Part shown: positions 14,410 through 25,301 of the stretch, one piece after another
Layout: every line of letters starts with the position of its first letter
Position numbering within the stretch: the stretch's first letter is position 1
DNA from: Lachnospiraceae bacterium
GTDB lineage: Bacteria; Bacillota; Clostridia; Lachnospirales; Lachnospiraceae
Length of the DNA stretch: 41,131 bases
Reading direction: 5' to 3'
NCBI GenBank assembly: GCA_017448845.1
Contig: JAFSKT010000076.1
Span: 1 to 41,131 of the forward strand
Position numbers and translations under genes: made by a program
The notes under the pieces: generated by a model
Databases searched by the model: none
Told to the model about the DNA's origin: nothing
What the model saw: only the letters and a program-made list of their open reading frames with translations

Positions 14410-14995
14410 GGGAAGAAAAATAGGCATCATCTTATTCGTATTTGTGATGCTGGTGTCTGTGACTGCGTGCGGACAAACCGGGAATGTGAAAGAATCACCG
14501 GCTGGATCACAGGAAACAGAACCTGTTACAATAACTGCCTCAGAGGATGCGGAAACTGTATATGAAGCCGGCGAAGTGACGACAGAATCTGAGGTCAGTG
14601 AAAAAGAGATAATTCAAGACAATGAACCGGAGCAGGAGTCAGATACGATGGTTATGGCAATAAATGGAAAAAAAGTTTCCGTAGAGTGGGAAGATAATGA
14701 ATCGGTGGAAGCACTTATGGATCTTGTTTCGAAAGAACCGCTATCTATCAAGATGTCCATGTACGGAGGTTTTGAACAGGTCGGCTCCATAGGAACGAGC
14801 CTTCCGCGAAACGATGTACAGACCACGACAGAAGCCGGAGACATAGTCCTGTATTCGGGTGACCAGATCGTTATTTTCTATGGTTCTAATTCCTGGGCGT
14901 ATACTCGTCTTGGACGTATAACAGATAAGAATGAAGATGAACTTGCTAAAATGCTTGGAAAAGAAGATGTGACGATTTCAATCGATAGTGAATAA
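14375..14995 (+). CDS. Cyclophilin-like-fold lipoprotein
   Basis: The start at 14375, within the end of the flavoprotein gene, gives 206 residues; the site (GGATACAGAG) is weak and an upstream start at 14291 is possible but adds non-signal sequence. A signal peptide ends Val-Ser-Val-Thr-Ala-Cys (lipobox). After an acidic, low-complexity linker comes a domain (about 95-206) with Met-Ala-Ile-Asn-Gly-Lys, Met-Ser-Met-Tyr-Gly-Gly-Phe-Glu, Gly-Asp-Ile-Val-Leu-Tyr-Ser-Gly and Trp-Ala-Tyr-Thr-Arg-Leu-Gly. This matches the cyclophilin-like-2 family, often located beside flavodoxins. It is expected on the outer membrane face; the role is unknown. Confidence 0.8.
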   Translation: MKHISLEGLWNKGRKIGIILFVFVMLVSVTACGQTGNVKESPAGSQETEPVTITASEDAETVYEAGEVTTESEVSEKEIIQDNEPEQESDTMVMAINGKKVSVEWEDNESVEALMDLVSKEPLSIKMSMYGGFEQVGSIGTSLPRNDVQTTTEAGDIVLYSGDQIVIFYGSNSWAYTRLGRITDKNEDELAKMLGKEDVTISIDSE

Positions 14996-15178
14996 TATCG
15001 CAAGATATATCAAACTTCTCCGCCATTAATCTTGACCGGTAATATCTTAACTATCATAAATCCCCTTTATTTCATCTTTTTCCAGTTAAATTATAAAACG
15101 ATATGCCTATTATACACCGTATTTAACGACTTCCTCCTCTTTTCTTTATTTTGGTTAAATCTGAGACTTCTTCTTTTT
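14996..15178. other. Intergenic stretch before repeat array 2
   Basis: No gene, clear terminator or promoter is visible here. It is T-rich toward the array. Confidence 0.5.
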
Positions 15179-15487
15179 AAGCCACATGTTCCCAATTATC
15201 GGTGCCTTGAAATATTGCATCTCTGTGGCTCAATCCGGGCTTTCTCTCTTTTAAGCCACACATTCCCATTTCTCGACGCTTTGAAACCCCGTATCTCTGT
15301 GGCTCAATCCGGGCTTTCTCTCTTTTAAGCCACACATTCCCATTTCTCGACGCTTTGAAATCCCGTATCTCTGTGGCTCAATCCGGGCTTTCTCTCTTTT
15401 AAGCCACACATTCCCATTTCTCGACGCTTTGAAACCCCGTATCTCTGTGGCTTAATCCAAGAGAATTGCTCTTCTAAGTCACAAATT
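15179..15487. repeat. Array 2 of the 74-bp tandem repeat (four units plus a partial fifth)
   Basis: Units start at 15179, 15253, 15327, 15401 and 15476 (partial), with exact 74-bp periods except the last (75). Units 2 and 3 differ at a single base, so this array was amplified or homogenised recently. Each unit starts AAGCCACAC and carries TGTGGCTCAATCC. The junction forms an inverted repeat TGTGGCT / AGCCACA with a pyrimidine-rich loop. The inner sequence differs from array 1, while the conserved boxes and period are the same. The array lies between two convergent genes. Confidence 0.9.
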
Positions 15488-15503
15488 GCGCATATTCAGG
15501 AAA

Positions 15504-15525
15504 CCGCCCGGCAATCGCCAGGCAG
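15504..15525 (-). terminator. Possible terminator of the marR-type gene
   Basis: On the minus strand GCCTGGC-GATT-GCCGGGC pairs over 7-9 bp (one G-U), 15 bp after the stop codon. The following T run is short (TTT), so termination may be weak. Confidence 0.4.
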
Positions 15526-15539
15526 TCTCTATTCATATC

Positions 15540-15944
15540 TCACTTTGTTTTCAGGTTCTTTTCAACTTTTTCGAGATACTTTGTCAGTACCTCTGCCTCT
15601 TTATCTGAAAAACCGGCAAATGCCCTTTTTTTTGCCTCATCAAATGCCTTTTCGACAGCTTCAAATACGGGTCGTGCCTCATCTTTTATATATATCGAGT
15701 ATGCCCGCTTGTTACCTTCAGGACTTTTTCTTTCTATCAGGCCTTTTTTTTCCATATTTGAAAGTACCGACGAAAGCGTAGCCGATCGGATATAACAGTT
15801 CTCCGCTATATCCTTTTGCTTGCATCCCTCATGTAACGCAATATAATACATGACCTTTGGCTGTCCTGTCTTCAGACCGTATTCCTTAAGTTTGGTAAGA
15901 ATGTATCTTTTGAACGCCAGATGCGTAGCTAATAACTGTTTCAT
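15540..15944 (-). CDS. MarR-family transcriptional regulator
   Basis: The ATG at 15944, behind an ACCGGGGG stretch, gives 134 residues. The winged helix-turn-helix spans about 30-95: Gln-Lys-Asp-Ile-Ala-Glu, Ala-Thr-Leu-Ser-Ser-Val-Leu-Ser-Asn-Met-Glu-Lys-Lys-Gly-Leu-Ile-Glu-Arg and the wing Pro-Glu-Gly-Asn-Lys-Arg. Flanking helices mediate dimerisation. It is divergent from the chemoreceptor gene across a 138-bp gap, so it may regulate itself and possibly the receptor. The ligand is unknown. Confidence 0.9.
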   Translation of the reverse strand: MKQLLATHLAFKRYILTKLKEYGLKTGQPKVMYYIALHEGCKQKDIAENCYIRSATLSSVLSNMEKKGLIERKSPEGNKRAYSIYIKDEARPVFEAVEKAFDEAKKRAFAGFSDKEAEVLTKYLEKVEKNLKTK

Positions 15945-16013
15945 AAATCCCCCGGTTGATAAACTCTGCAATATCATATAATTGTATCCTCATTTTACCA
16001 CAGGAGCGGCTGA

Positions 16014-16042
16014 TTGACAGGCATTTCCAAAAAGAATAAAAT
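16014..16042 (+). promoter_or_regulatory. Strong sigma-A promoter for the chemoreceptor gene
   Basis: A perfect TTGACA (16014-16019) is followed after exactly 17 bp by TAAAAT (16037-16042), about 40 bp before the start codon. It is a vegetative, not sigma-28, promoter. Confidence 0.78.
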
Positions 16043-16082
16043 AATAGTTTGATATCTAACTGTTTCAGAAAGGGATATAAAT

Positions 16083-17804
16083 ATGCATAAACCTAAAAAG
16101 GGAAAACTACTTGTCAAATTTATTTCTATTGCGCTTGGAGCGATTATCGTTGTCTCGGCTCTTATCACAATAATCGGCTCAAATATCATCCGTTCCACCT
16201 ATAACAGTCTCATTATTGAAGAATTAAAGGCAACCTGCGAACAGCTGGAAAGTGCCATTTCCTCCCTGAATGATGAGGGCGACTGGTATCTGGATGGTGA
16301 CGTCCTTATGAAAGGCGACGGCATCATCATGGATGAACTAGAAGCCATGATAGATGATCTCAAAAAGGAAACCGGAATAGATTACACCATCTTCTATGGA
16401 GATACCCGCTATCTTACAACTATATATAAATCCGGAACCACAGAAAAACTCGTCGGAACAAAGGCATCTGACGCAGTTATTGCTGCAACATTGAAGGGCG
16501 GTCAGGAATTCCATTCTACAACATTGAATATTGAGGGGATGCCCTACTTCGGATACTATTGTCCCCTGAAAAATGCTGACGGTTCCGTTGTTGGAATGGT
16601 ATTTACCGGAAGAGAGACATCTGATGTCTCCAAGTCTATTATAAGAAGCGTGCTGACTATGGCCGGTATTGCCATAATCTCTGTTATTATCGTAGCCGTT
16701 ATCGGCATATGGCTCGCTCTTAAGATCTCAAAACAGATGAATAGTATCGCCGAGTACATCAATACCCTTGCAGGTGGAAAACTCAACAACGACATGGACT
16801 CTGCACTTCTTGCGAGGACAGACGAAATCGGTGTGATCGCTGAAAGCGCTTTGACCCTTGATGAAAGACTTTCCGAGATAGTTGGAAATATCCGGCAGGC
16901 GGCAGGCAAAGTATTAAAATCCAGTACAGATCTTGCAGATACTGCTCAGCAGATGTCCGGAACCGCTGATGGTGTTTCGGAAGCTGTACAGGAAATGGCG
17001 AGGGGTGCAACAGACCAGGCTGACAACGTACAGAAATCCACGGAGAATATTGGTATGCTTTCAGACGCTATCCAGAACGTTTCTGATAATGCCGAAAACC
17101 TTGCAGGTAATGCAGCCCATATGAATGACGCTTCCATGCAGAGTGCAGAAGCTTTAAGGAAACTTCAGGATAATATGAACCGCATGGAAGAGGCCGTCAG
17201 CGTTATATCCGACACAATGAAGGAAACAAATTCAGCCGTTACAAAGGTTAATGAAAAGGTTGACGGTATAACCGGAATAGCTTCACAGACAAATCTGCTT
17301 GCTCTTAACGCTTCTATTGAAGCCGCAAGAGCCGGCGAGCAGGGCCGGGGTTTTGCGGTTGTTGCAGAGGAGATCGGAAAACTGGCCGCAGAAAGCGGCG
17401 GCACAGCCGGAGAGATCCGTGATGAAATGAGTCAGCTTCTTGCACATTCGAATGATGCCATGGAAAAGACAACAGAAATATCGGATATCGGCAACGAAGT
17501 AATATCTGTTCTCGGGGAAACAGTAGAAATAATTAACGGCCTTATCGATAACGTATCCGGTACCGTTGATGGTGTTAATACCATTTCAGGCCTTACTGAG
17601 GAATGTAACGCAAACAAAGAGCAGATCGTGGATGCCATGAGTTCCCTGTCTGCAATTTCCGAAGAAAACGCTGCATCCACTGAAGAAACCAGCGCATCCA
17701 TGCAGGAGCTTAATGCTACAGTAAACATGCTTGCCGGTTCTGCTGAGGATCTGAATGGTATCTCCAAACAGCTGGAGCAGGAACTCTCCTTCTTTCAGCT
17801 ATAG
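16083..17804 (+). CDS. Methyl-accepting chemotaxis protein with Cache-type sensor
   Basis: This 573-residue receptor has TM1 (about 12-34), an extracellular single-Cache-like domain (about 40-185, with Gly-Ile-Asp-Tyr-Thr-Ile-Phe and [10 protein letters not shown]), TM2 (about 188-212), a HAMP domain (about 213-265) and a long coiled-coil signalling domain. The hairpin tip (about 400-430) carries the invariant [16 protein letters not shown]. The site AAAGGGA precedes the start. It should transmit binding of a small ligand to CheA/CheW. It is monocistronic, with its own promoter and terminator. Confidence 0.95.
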   Translation: MHKPKKGKLLVKFISIALGAIIVVSALITIIGSNIIRSTYNSLIIEELKATCEQLESAISSLNDEGDWYLDGDVLMKGDGIIMDELEAMIDDLKKETGIDYTIFYGDTRYLTTIYKSGTTEKLVGTKASDAVIAATLKGGQEFHSTTLNIEGMPYFGYYCPLKNADGSVVGMVFTGRETSDVSKSIIRSVLTMAGIAIISVIIVAVIGIWLALKISKQMNSIAEYINTLAGGKLNNDMDSALLARTDEIGVIAESALTLDERLSEIVGNIRQAAGKVLKSSTDLADTAQQMSGTADGVSEAVQEMARGATDQADNVQKSTENIGMLSDAIQNVSDNAENLAGNAAHMNDASMQSAEALRKLQDNMNRMEEAVSVISDTMKETNSAVTKVNEKVDGITGIASQTNLLALNASIEAARAGEQGRGFAVVAEEIGKLAAESGGTAGEIRDEMSQLLAHSNDAMEKTTEISDIGNEVISVLGETVEIINGLIDNVSGTVDGVNTISGLTEECNANKEQIVDAMSSLSAISEENAASTEETSASMQELNATVNMLAGSAEDLNGISKQLEQELSFFQL

Positions 17805-17839
17805 TAAATAAAAAGCTGTAAAAATATATACTATCTTCT

Positions 17840-17881
17840 AAACAGGGGACCCTGTTCTCGCGACGGGATCCCCTGTTTTTT
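17840..17881 (+). terminator. Intrinsic terminator of the chemoreceptor gene
   Basis: AAACAGGGG pairs with CCCCTGTTT, with a further CCC/GGG inside, followed by a T run, 36 bp after the stop codon. Confidence 0.85.
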
Positions 17882-17971
17882 GTTATTCCAGGAACATCTG
17901 CTCATGATTACCTTTAAGCGCAATGACCTTTTTATCTCCATACACCTCTATTCACACGAGTAAGTTTATTC

Positions 17972-18289
17972 TTAAAGACCTCGGATAATACTTAAATAAT
18001 CCTGTCTCTGGTCTACAACAGCATATACTGTCACAACCTTTTTGTCATCATCAACCTTGTAAAATACAAGATCCTTTTCCAATATAAGTACTAAGTATCC
18101 TTGGCGCTTTAATACATTGTATCTTGGTTGCACACCGATGTATGGATCATCTCCCGGATTCATAATTGACTCTTCCAAATAATCCAATTTCTCAAGGGCA
18201 ACATCGTTTCCGAAGTTTTCTGCTATATAAAGAACAATCTTACGAATAAGGGAATCGGCTGTATCCGTTCTTTCAACTTTATACTTCAA
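17972..18289 (-). CDS. RelE/ParE-family toxin
   Basis: The 105-residue protein has the ParE/RelE layout: N-terminal helix with Leu-Ile-Arg-Lys-Ile-Val-Leu-Tyr-Ile-Ala, a long helix with Leu-Asp-Tyr-Leu-Glu, then strands including Tyr-Leu-Val-Leu and Leu-Val-Phe-Tyr-Lys-Val-Asp and the C-terminal Asp-Gln-Arg-Gln-Asp-Tyr. It starts with TTG behind AAGGAGGACC; the TTG overlaps the antitoxin stop as TTGA, so synthesis is coupled. Type II toxins of this family cut ribosome-bound mRNA (RelE) or poison gyrase (ParE); the sequence does not decide between them. Confidence 0.85.
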   Translation of the reverse strand: MKYKVERTDTADSLIRKIVLYIAENFGNDVALEKLDYLEESIMNPGDDPYIGVQPRYNVLKRQGYLVLILEKDLVFYKVDDDKKVVTVYAVVDQRQDYLSIIRGL

Positions 18290-18570
18290 GCCTGGTCCTC
18301 CTTAAGCATCCTTCGTAAATCATCGAATGTATCCTTAATCGGAGCGACTCTTCCACACTTAACATCCTCATCAGCTTCCGCCAAAATCTCTAAAAGTTCT
18401 ATTCTGGCCTTCATTCTCTTGTATTCTTCATATCCAAGAGATACTGTATCACCTCTGCCATTTACAGTGATAATTACGGCCTCATTATTTTCACGACATT
18501 GTTTAGATACTTCGTTATAATGATTTCTAAGATCCGCTGATGGACGAATTGTTTCTTGCAGTGCATACAT
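18286..18570 (-). CDS. Phd/YefM-family antitoxin
   Basis: From the ATG at 18570, preceded by GGAGGTGATTTCG, the protein has 94 residues. The N-terminal DNA-binding part contains Ile-Arg-Pro-Ser-Ala-Asp-Leu-Arg-Asn and Val-Ile-Ile-Thr-Val-Asn-Gly-Arg-Gly, typical of Phd/YefM, followed by Leu-Gly-Tyr-Glu-Glu-Tyr. The acidic C-terminal helix would wrap the toxin. It is expected to repress its own promoter through the inverted repeat just upstream. Confidence 0.87.
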   Translation of the reverse strand: MYALQETIRPSADLRNHYNEVSKQCRENNEAVIITVNGRGDTVSLGYEEYKRMKARIELLEILAEADEDVKCGRVAPIKDTFDDLRRMLKEDQA

Positions 18571-18589
18571 CGAAATCACCTCCATTCTT

Positions 18590-18627
18590 TATAGACGTAT
18601 TATATCATAGTATGTCTATAACCTCAA
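18590..18627 (-). promoter_or_regulatory. Promoter and operator of the toxin-antitoxin pair
   Basis: On the minus strand TTGAGG (18627-18622) and a perfect TATAAT (18604-18599) are spaced by 17 bp. An inverted repeat with 10-bp arms (TATAGACATA / TACGTCTATA, one mismatch) and an 11-bp centre at 18590-18620 covers the spacer and -10 box. This is the expected autorepression site. Confidence 0.72.
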
Positions 18628-18641
18628 CGAACTTTCGGATA

Positions 18642-18860
18642 TTAAATCGTTACCACCTCATCATAGAGGCAGAAAAACATATCCTCCACCTCTGTATCCT
18701 CATGAAAATGACCGAAATACCATGCAGTAAACTCTGTATTATCCGCAACACGCTGAAGATATTGTCTTAATTCCACCTCATCATCCGACATTTCACCATA
18801 TCCTATAGCCGCAACAACCTCTCGCGGACCGGAACAGGAATGCTCCTTTATGTTTCTCAT
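18642..18860 (-). pseudogene. C-terminal remnant of a calcineurin-like metallophosphoesterase
   Basis: The 72-codon frame ends Thr-Ala-Trp-Tyr-Phe-Gly-His-Phe-His-Glu-Asp, then Phe-Cys-Leu-Tyr-Asp-Glu-Val-Val-Thr-Ile. This is the C-terminal metal-binding Gly-His-x-His block and last strand of a metallophosphoesterase. The N-terminal blocks (Asp-x-His, Gly-Asp-x-x-Asp, Gly-Asn-His-Asp) are absent from this frame and I see none upstream. It has no ribosome binding site. It is most simply a truncated gene left when the toxin-antitoxin segment arrived, though the timing is inferred. Confidence 0.65.
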
Positions 18861-19146
18861 TAGTTATGTGGGACATATTTTTCCTAATCCGAAAGCCACT
18901 TTAAAAAAATTTGAATTTTTTACTCGTAATACATTTGAAATGCTTTCCGCCGTTACGAAATTACGGTAAAAAACTCCTACTTTCTTCATAAGTCATATGG
19001 CATATGATCCTTGGAATCCGAAATATATGTAGTTTTATATATGTGAAAAATTACTCGAATGAGTGAATGATGCCGGTCATGATTTCCGGCTATTGATTTT
19101 CCTAATTAGAGTGAATGCAAAATATTTGCAACCATTTTGCAACCAC
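18861..19146. other. AT-rich intergenic stretch without a gene
   Basis: No gene is supported. It holds a perfect palindrome TCATATG-G-CATATGA at 18993-19007 and a short direct repeat of TTGCAACCA at about 19124-19145. These may be remnants or a binding site; nothing assigns them. Confidence 0.5.
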
Positions 19147-19189
19147 AAAAAATGGGAACCCACTGTTTAAGCGGATTCCCACGTTTTTT
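19147..19189 (-). terminator. Terminator after guaA (end of the atp-guaA operon)
   Basis: TGGGAAyCC pairs with GGrTTCCCA, flanked by an A run on one side and a T run on the other, a few bases past the guaA stop. The symmetry allows termination from both directions. Confidence 0.8.
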
Positions 19190-19192
19190 CGT

Positions 19193-20782
19193 CTACTCCA
19201 TCTCTATCGTGCCGGGGGGCTTGGAGGTGAGATCGTAGAGGACTCGGTTTACGCCTTTGACCTCGTTGATAATGCGGTTCATGCAGGTCTGAAGGACGGT
19301 CCAGGGGATCTCAGCTGCTTCTGCAGTCATGAAGTCTGTTGTGATCACTCCCCGGAGGACAACTGCGTAGTCATAGGTGCGGAAGTCGCCCATTACGCCT
19401 ACGGAGCGCATATTTGAAAGGGCTGCGAAAAACTGCCCCTTGCCTGTGTCTATACCCGCCTGGGTGAGCTCTTCACGGTAGATGGCGTCTGCTTCCTGGA
19501 CCATGGCCACCTTCTCGGGTGTCACTTCTCCAACCACACGGATTCCGAGACCGGGGCCGGGGAAGGGCTGACGGTTTACCAGCTCGCTGGGGATGCCAAG
19601 TTCCAATCCGGTCTTACGCACTTCATCCTTGAATAAAGCCCGGAGCGGTTCCACAGGCTCTTCGTCAAAGCCAAGCTCAACAACTAAATCCCGGGGAAGG
19701 CCGCCCACGTTGTGATGGGACTTGATGACAGCGCCGTCCTTGCCGGTGCCGCTCTCCACCACATCAGGATAAATAGTGCCCTGGGCCATGTATTTAAATC
19801 CTCCGGTTCCGGCAAGCCGCTTGGCCTCCTTACCGAAGATCTCCACAAACTTATTACCGATGAGCTTCCGCTTTTCTTCCGGTTCTTCCACGCCTTTAAG
19901 CATTTCAAAATACTCGTCAGCCGCATTGACACGGATAAAGTTTAAGTCCTCAAATCTGCCGCCGGGGCCGAATACGGCTTCCACTTCGTCCCCTTCGTTT
20001 TTACGCATGAGACCGTGATCCACAAATACACAGTACAGCTGCTTTCCGATGGCTTTAGAGAGAAGTACCGCCGTCACGGTGGAATCCACTCCGCCGGAAA
20101 GTCCCAGAAGGACCCTGTCGGATCCTATCTTCTCCCGCAGTTCCTTTATGGTCTTCTCCGCAAAGGACGCCATCTTCCAGCTGCCGCTGCAGCCACAGAC
20201 ATCTATGACGAAACGCCTTATCATCCCGGCGCCGTATTCCGTATGCATGACCTCGGGATGGAACTGCACGGCGTACAGCTTTTTCTCCGGAGCTTCCATT
20301 CCGGCCACCGGACAGTTTGACGTATGGGCAGTGACCTCAAAACCCGCAGGGGCTTTGGCTATGTAATCCGTATGGCTCATCCAGCTCGTGATCTTTGAGG
20401 ATCCGCCGGATGAGGGAATATCCTTGAAAATCAGGGAATCCGGTTTATCAATACACACTTCCGTATGGCCGTATTCGCTGACAGGTGCCGATTTCACCTC
20501 TCCCCCAAGGAGATAGGCCATCAGCTGGGAACCGTAGCAGATGCCTAAAACCGGTATCCCCAAATTAAAAATCCCAGGGTCAAAGCGTGGTGACTCCGGG
20601 GCGTATACACTGTTTGGACCTCCTGTGAGGATGATCCCCTGAGGAGATAACTCCTTCAGCTTTTCAATTCCGATCTCAGACGGAAATATCTCGCAGTAAA
20701 CATTCTGCTCCCTTACACGTCTTGCGATCAGCTGCTTGTACTGTCCTCCGAAATCGAGGACCACTATCCTTTCATTTTCCAT
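19193..20782 (-). CDS. guaA: GMP synthase (glutamine-hydrolysing)
   Basis: The 529-residue enzyme converts XMP to GMP using glutamine and ATP. The N-terminal glutaminase domain has Asp-Phe-Gly-Gly-Gln-Tyr (10-15), nucleophile Cys82 in Gly-Ile-Cys-Tyr-Gly-Ser-Gln and Phe-His-Pro-Glu-Val. The ATP-pyrophosphatase domain has the P-loop Ser-Gly-Gly-Val-Asp-Ser. The C-terminal dimerisation domain ends Pro-Pro-Gly-Thr-Ile-Glu plus a short extension. The atpC stop codon lies inside its ribosome binding region (AAGGAGTGA), so it is translated as the last gene of the ATP synthase operon, an uncommon placement. No purine riboswitch is visible nearby. Confidence 0.96.
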   Translation of the reverse strand: MENERIVVLDFGGQYKQLIARRVREQNVYCEIFPSEIGIEKLKELSPQGIILTGGPNSVYAPESPRFDPGIFNLGIPVLGICYGSQLMAYLLGGEVKSAPVSEYGHTEVCIDKPDSLIFKDIPSSGGSSKITSWMSHTDYIAKAPAGFEVTAHTSNCPVAGMEAPEKKLYAVQFHPEVMHTEYGAGMIRRFVIDVCGCSGSWKMASFAEKTIKELREKIGSDRVLLGLSGGVDSTVTAVLLSKAIGKQLYCVFVDHGLMRKNEGDEVEAVFGPGGRFEDLNFIRVNAADEYFEMLKGVEEPEEKRKLIGNKFVEIFGKEAKRLAGTGGFKYMAQGTIYPDVVESGTGKDGAVIKSHHNVGGLPRDLVVELGFDEEPVEPLRALFKDEVRKTGLELGIPSELVNRQPFPGPGLGIRVVGEVTPEKVAMVQEADAIYREELTQAGIDTGKGQFFAALSNMRSVGVMGDFRTYDYAVVLRGVITTDFMTAEAAEIPWTVLQTCMNRIINEVKGVNRVLYDLTSKPPGTIEME

Positions 20783-20788
20783 AACGGA

Positions 20789-21195
20789 TCACTCCTTATA
20801 TGTTTCCTTCAGTCTTGTAAGGGCTCTGGCAAGGGAAGCCTTTGACATCTTGTATTCCTCAATGGAATGCTTCTGACGGAGCTGCTCCTTTGCCCTCTCC
20901 AATGCAGCCTTTGCTCTGTTTCTGTCGATCTCCTCCGGCTTTTCGCAGGTATCTACAAGCACAGTGCAGCGGTTGTTAGCCACCTGCGCAGTCCCTATTC
21001 CCACTATATAACGGTGCCACTCGAAATCGGGCGTCTGAAACTTAAGGGACCCCAGATCCACCGCGATAACCATCTCCTCATGATGGGCCTGCAATTCCAG
21101 CTGCCCGTCTATGGTGTTAAAGATGACTGTTCTGATTTTTCCTTCAAAAATAATGCCGTTACTGGCAATTATCCTGAAAAAGTAAAAATTGCCCA

Positions 21196-21196
<1 letters not shown>
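20789..21196 (-). CDS. atpC: F1 ATP synthase epsilon subunit
   Basis: The 135-residue protein has the N-terminal beta sandwich (Phe-Phe-Arg-Ile-Ile-Ala-Ser-Asn-Gly, Asp-Gly-Gln-Leu-Glu-Leu-Gln-Ala-His-His) and the C-terminal two-helix domain with Arg-Ala-Lys-Ala-Ala-Leu-Glu-Arg-Ala-Lys. It sits on the central stalk and regulates the enzyme. The stop of atpD and its own start overlap as TGATG, so translation is coupled. Confidence 0.93.
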
Positions 21197-23510
<2,314 letters not shown>

Positions 23511-23525
23511 AGGACAGAACCTGCC

Positions 23526-25301
23526 TTATGCTTCTTTCCACTCGTTTTCCTTAAATTCGATAACACCGGACAAGATCTTTTCGGTCAGCTCCTCATCTAA
23601 GATCTGGCGCTGCTCCAAAGTCTTGAAAATATCTCCGTGAACCTTCTCCATATAGGATAAAAGACCTTTCCGGAATTCCTTTATCCTCTTTATTTCGATA
23701 CCGTCCATCTGCTTATTATTTGCCGCGATAAGCAGTATGACCTGTTCCGCCATGGTAAAGGGATGCTCCAGGGGCTGCTTTAAGAGCTCCATCAGGGTTT
23801 CGCCATGGACCAGCATCTGCTTTGTAGCAAAGTCCAGATCGGATGAAAACTGGGTAAATACAGCCATTTCCCTGTACTGGGCCAGATCGATACGAAGTGA
23901 ACCCACCGCTTTTTTCATGGCTTTGTTCTGGGCTGCGCCTCCGACTCTGGATACGGAAAGTCCCACATTCACCGCCGGTCTCTGTCCCTCGAAGAACAGG
24001 TCTCCCTCTAAGAATATCTGTCCGTCGGTAATGGAGATGACATTCGTAGGGATATAATCGGACACGTCTCCGGCCTGAGTCTCTATAACGGGAAGCGCCG
24101 TCATGGATCCTCCTCCCAGCTCATCTGACAGGCGGCTGGATCTCTCAAGAAGCCTGGAATGAAGATAGAATACATCTCCGGGATAGGCTTCCCGCCCGGG
24201 CGGACGCCCTAAAAGCAGGGATATGGACCTGTATGCCACTGCGTGCTTTGAAAGGTCATCATATACTATCAGTACATCATCGCCCTTGTACATGAACTGC
24301 TCAGCCAAAGCCGTTGCGGAATAAGGCGCTATGTACTGAAGAGGTGCCGGGTCGCTGGCAGTTGCGGAAACAACTGTGGTATATTCCATGGATCCGGTCT
24401 TCTTAAGGGTGGATACTATCTTCGCAACCGTCGACGCCTTCTGGCCGATAGCTACGTAGATACACTTTACTCCCTTACCCTTCTGATTGATTATGGTATC
24501 TATGGCAATGGAAGTCTTTCCGGTCTGTCTGTCCCCGATGATCAGCTCTCTCTGTCCTCTTCCTATGGGAAACATGGAGTCGATGGCCAGGATTCCTGTT
24601 TCCATGGGCACTCCCACCGGTTTTCTATCCACTATTCCGGGGGCCGGGAACTCTATGGGCCTGTGGCTCACGGCTTTGATCTTTCCTTTACCGTCTATGG
24701 GATCTCCCAGGGCATTTATAACCCTGCCAAGAAAAGCATCTCCCACGGGGATACTGGCTCTCTTACTTGTACGGACAGCCCGCATGCCCTCTCTGATATT
24801 CTGGTCTCTTCCGAAAAGGATACAGCCCACCTGATCGACTTCGATATTCTGGACCATTCCTCTGGTGCCGTCATCAAATACCACCACTTCTCCGTAAACC
24901 GCGTGTTCCACGCCCTGGAGAAAGGCGATACCGTCACCAACGAACTCCACTGTACCGACTTCGTTTGATTCGGCGTGAAGCTCAAAATCATTGACTTCGG
25001 CCTTTAATATGTCCAGCAGATCCTTCTCGTCGTATTGGGTCTCGACAAGCACCGCTTCAATGAGTTTCTCAAACTGACCGGTCCTGCCTGCCGTACTCCA
25101 GTCATAGACAAGGCTTCCTGCGGTAAGGATGAAACCTCCGCCGATAGACTTATCCTCGATAAGTTCCAGGGAAACCTCTTCCGCCCCAAGCTTCTTCTTA
25201 ACGAATTCCTTCAAGCGGAAAATCTGGCTGTCGGAAGGCTTTGTCACATATTTAAGCTCGGCATTCACGGCTTTTTTTCTTTCCACGGCATCAGTTGCCA
25301 T
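23526..25301 (-). CDS. atpA: F1 ATP synthase delta(C-domain)-alpha fusion subunit
   Basis: The protein has 591 residues, about 90 more than a usual alpha subunit. Residues about 113-591 are a complete alpha subunit: Gly-Thr-Val, Val-Gly-Asp-Gly-Ile-Ala, P-loop Gly-Asp-Arg-Gln-Thr-Gly-Lys-Thr (256-263) and Tyr-Arg-Ser-Ile-Ser-Leu-Leu. Residues about 18-85 match the C-terminal domain of the delta subunit (AtpH): [17 protein letters not shown]-x-Leu-Val-Tyr-Asp-x-Ser, Gly-x-x-x-Gln-Phe-Glu-Lys-Leu. The delta N-terminal helical domain is missing and no separate atpH lies between atpF and this gene, which overlap by 11 bp. No internal ATG with a ribosome binding site was found that would give free alpha. 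Confidence 0.93.
   Translation of the reverse strand: MATDAVERKKAVNAELKYVTKPSDSQIFRLKEFVKKKLGAEEVSLELIEDKSIGGGFILTAGSLVYDWSTAGRTGQFEKLIEAVLVETQYDEKDLLDILKAEVNDFELHAESNEVGTVEFVGDGIAFLQGVEHAVYGEVVVFDDGTRGMVQNIEVDQVGCILFGRDQNIREGMRAVRTSKRASIPVGDAFLGRVINALGDPIDGKGKIKAVSHRPIEFPAPGIVDRKPVGVPMETGILAIDSMFPIGRGQRELIIGDRQTGKTSIAIDTIINQKGKGVKCIYVAIGQKASTVAKIVSTLKKTGSMEYTTVVSATASDPAPLQYIAPYSATALAEQFMYKGDDVLIVYDDLSKHAVAYRSISLLLGRPPGREAYPGDVFYLHSRLLERSSRLSDELGGGSMTALPVIETQAGDVSDYIPTNVISITDGQIFLEGDLFFEGQRPAVNVGLSVSRVGGAAQNKAMKKAVGSLRIDLAQYREMAVFTQFSSDLDFATKQMLVHGETLMELLKQPLEHPFTMAEQVILLIAANNKQMDGIEIKRIKEFRKGLLSYMEKVHGDIFKTLEQRQILDEELTEKILSGVIEFKENEWKEA

Noticed and set aside
19124..19145. Attachment-site-like direct repeat near the end of guaA.
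   Set aside because: The repeat is only nine bases long, with no integrase or second distant copy in the window.
20783..20830. Purine riboswitch before guaA.
   Set aside because: There is no room: the atpC coding end directly precedes guaA, and no purine-aptamer core was seen.
25004..25301. Separate atpH gene overlapping the start of atpA.
   Set aside because: The delta-like segment is in the same frame as alpha with no stop and no alternative start between them; other frames give only shadow ORFs.
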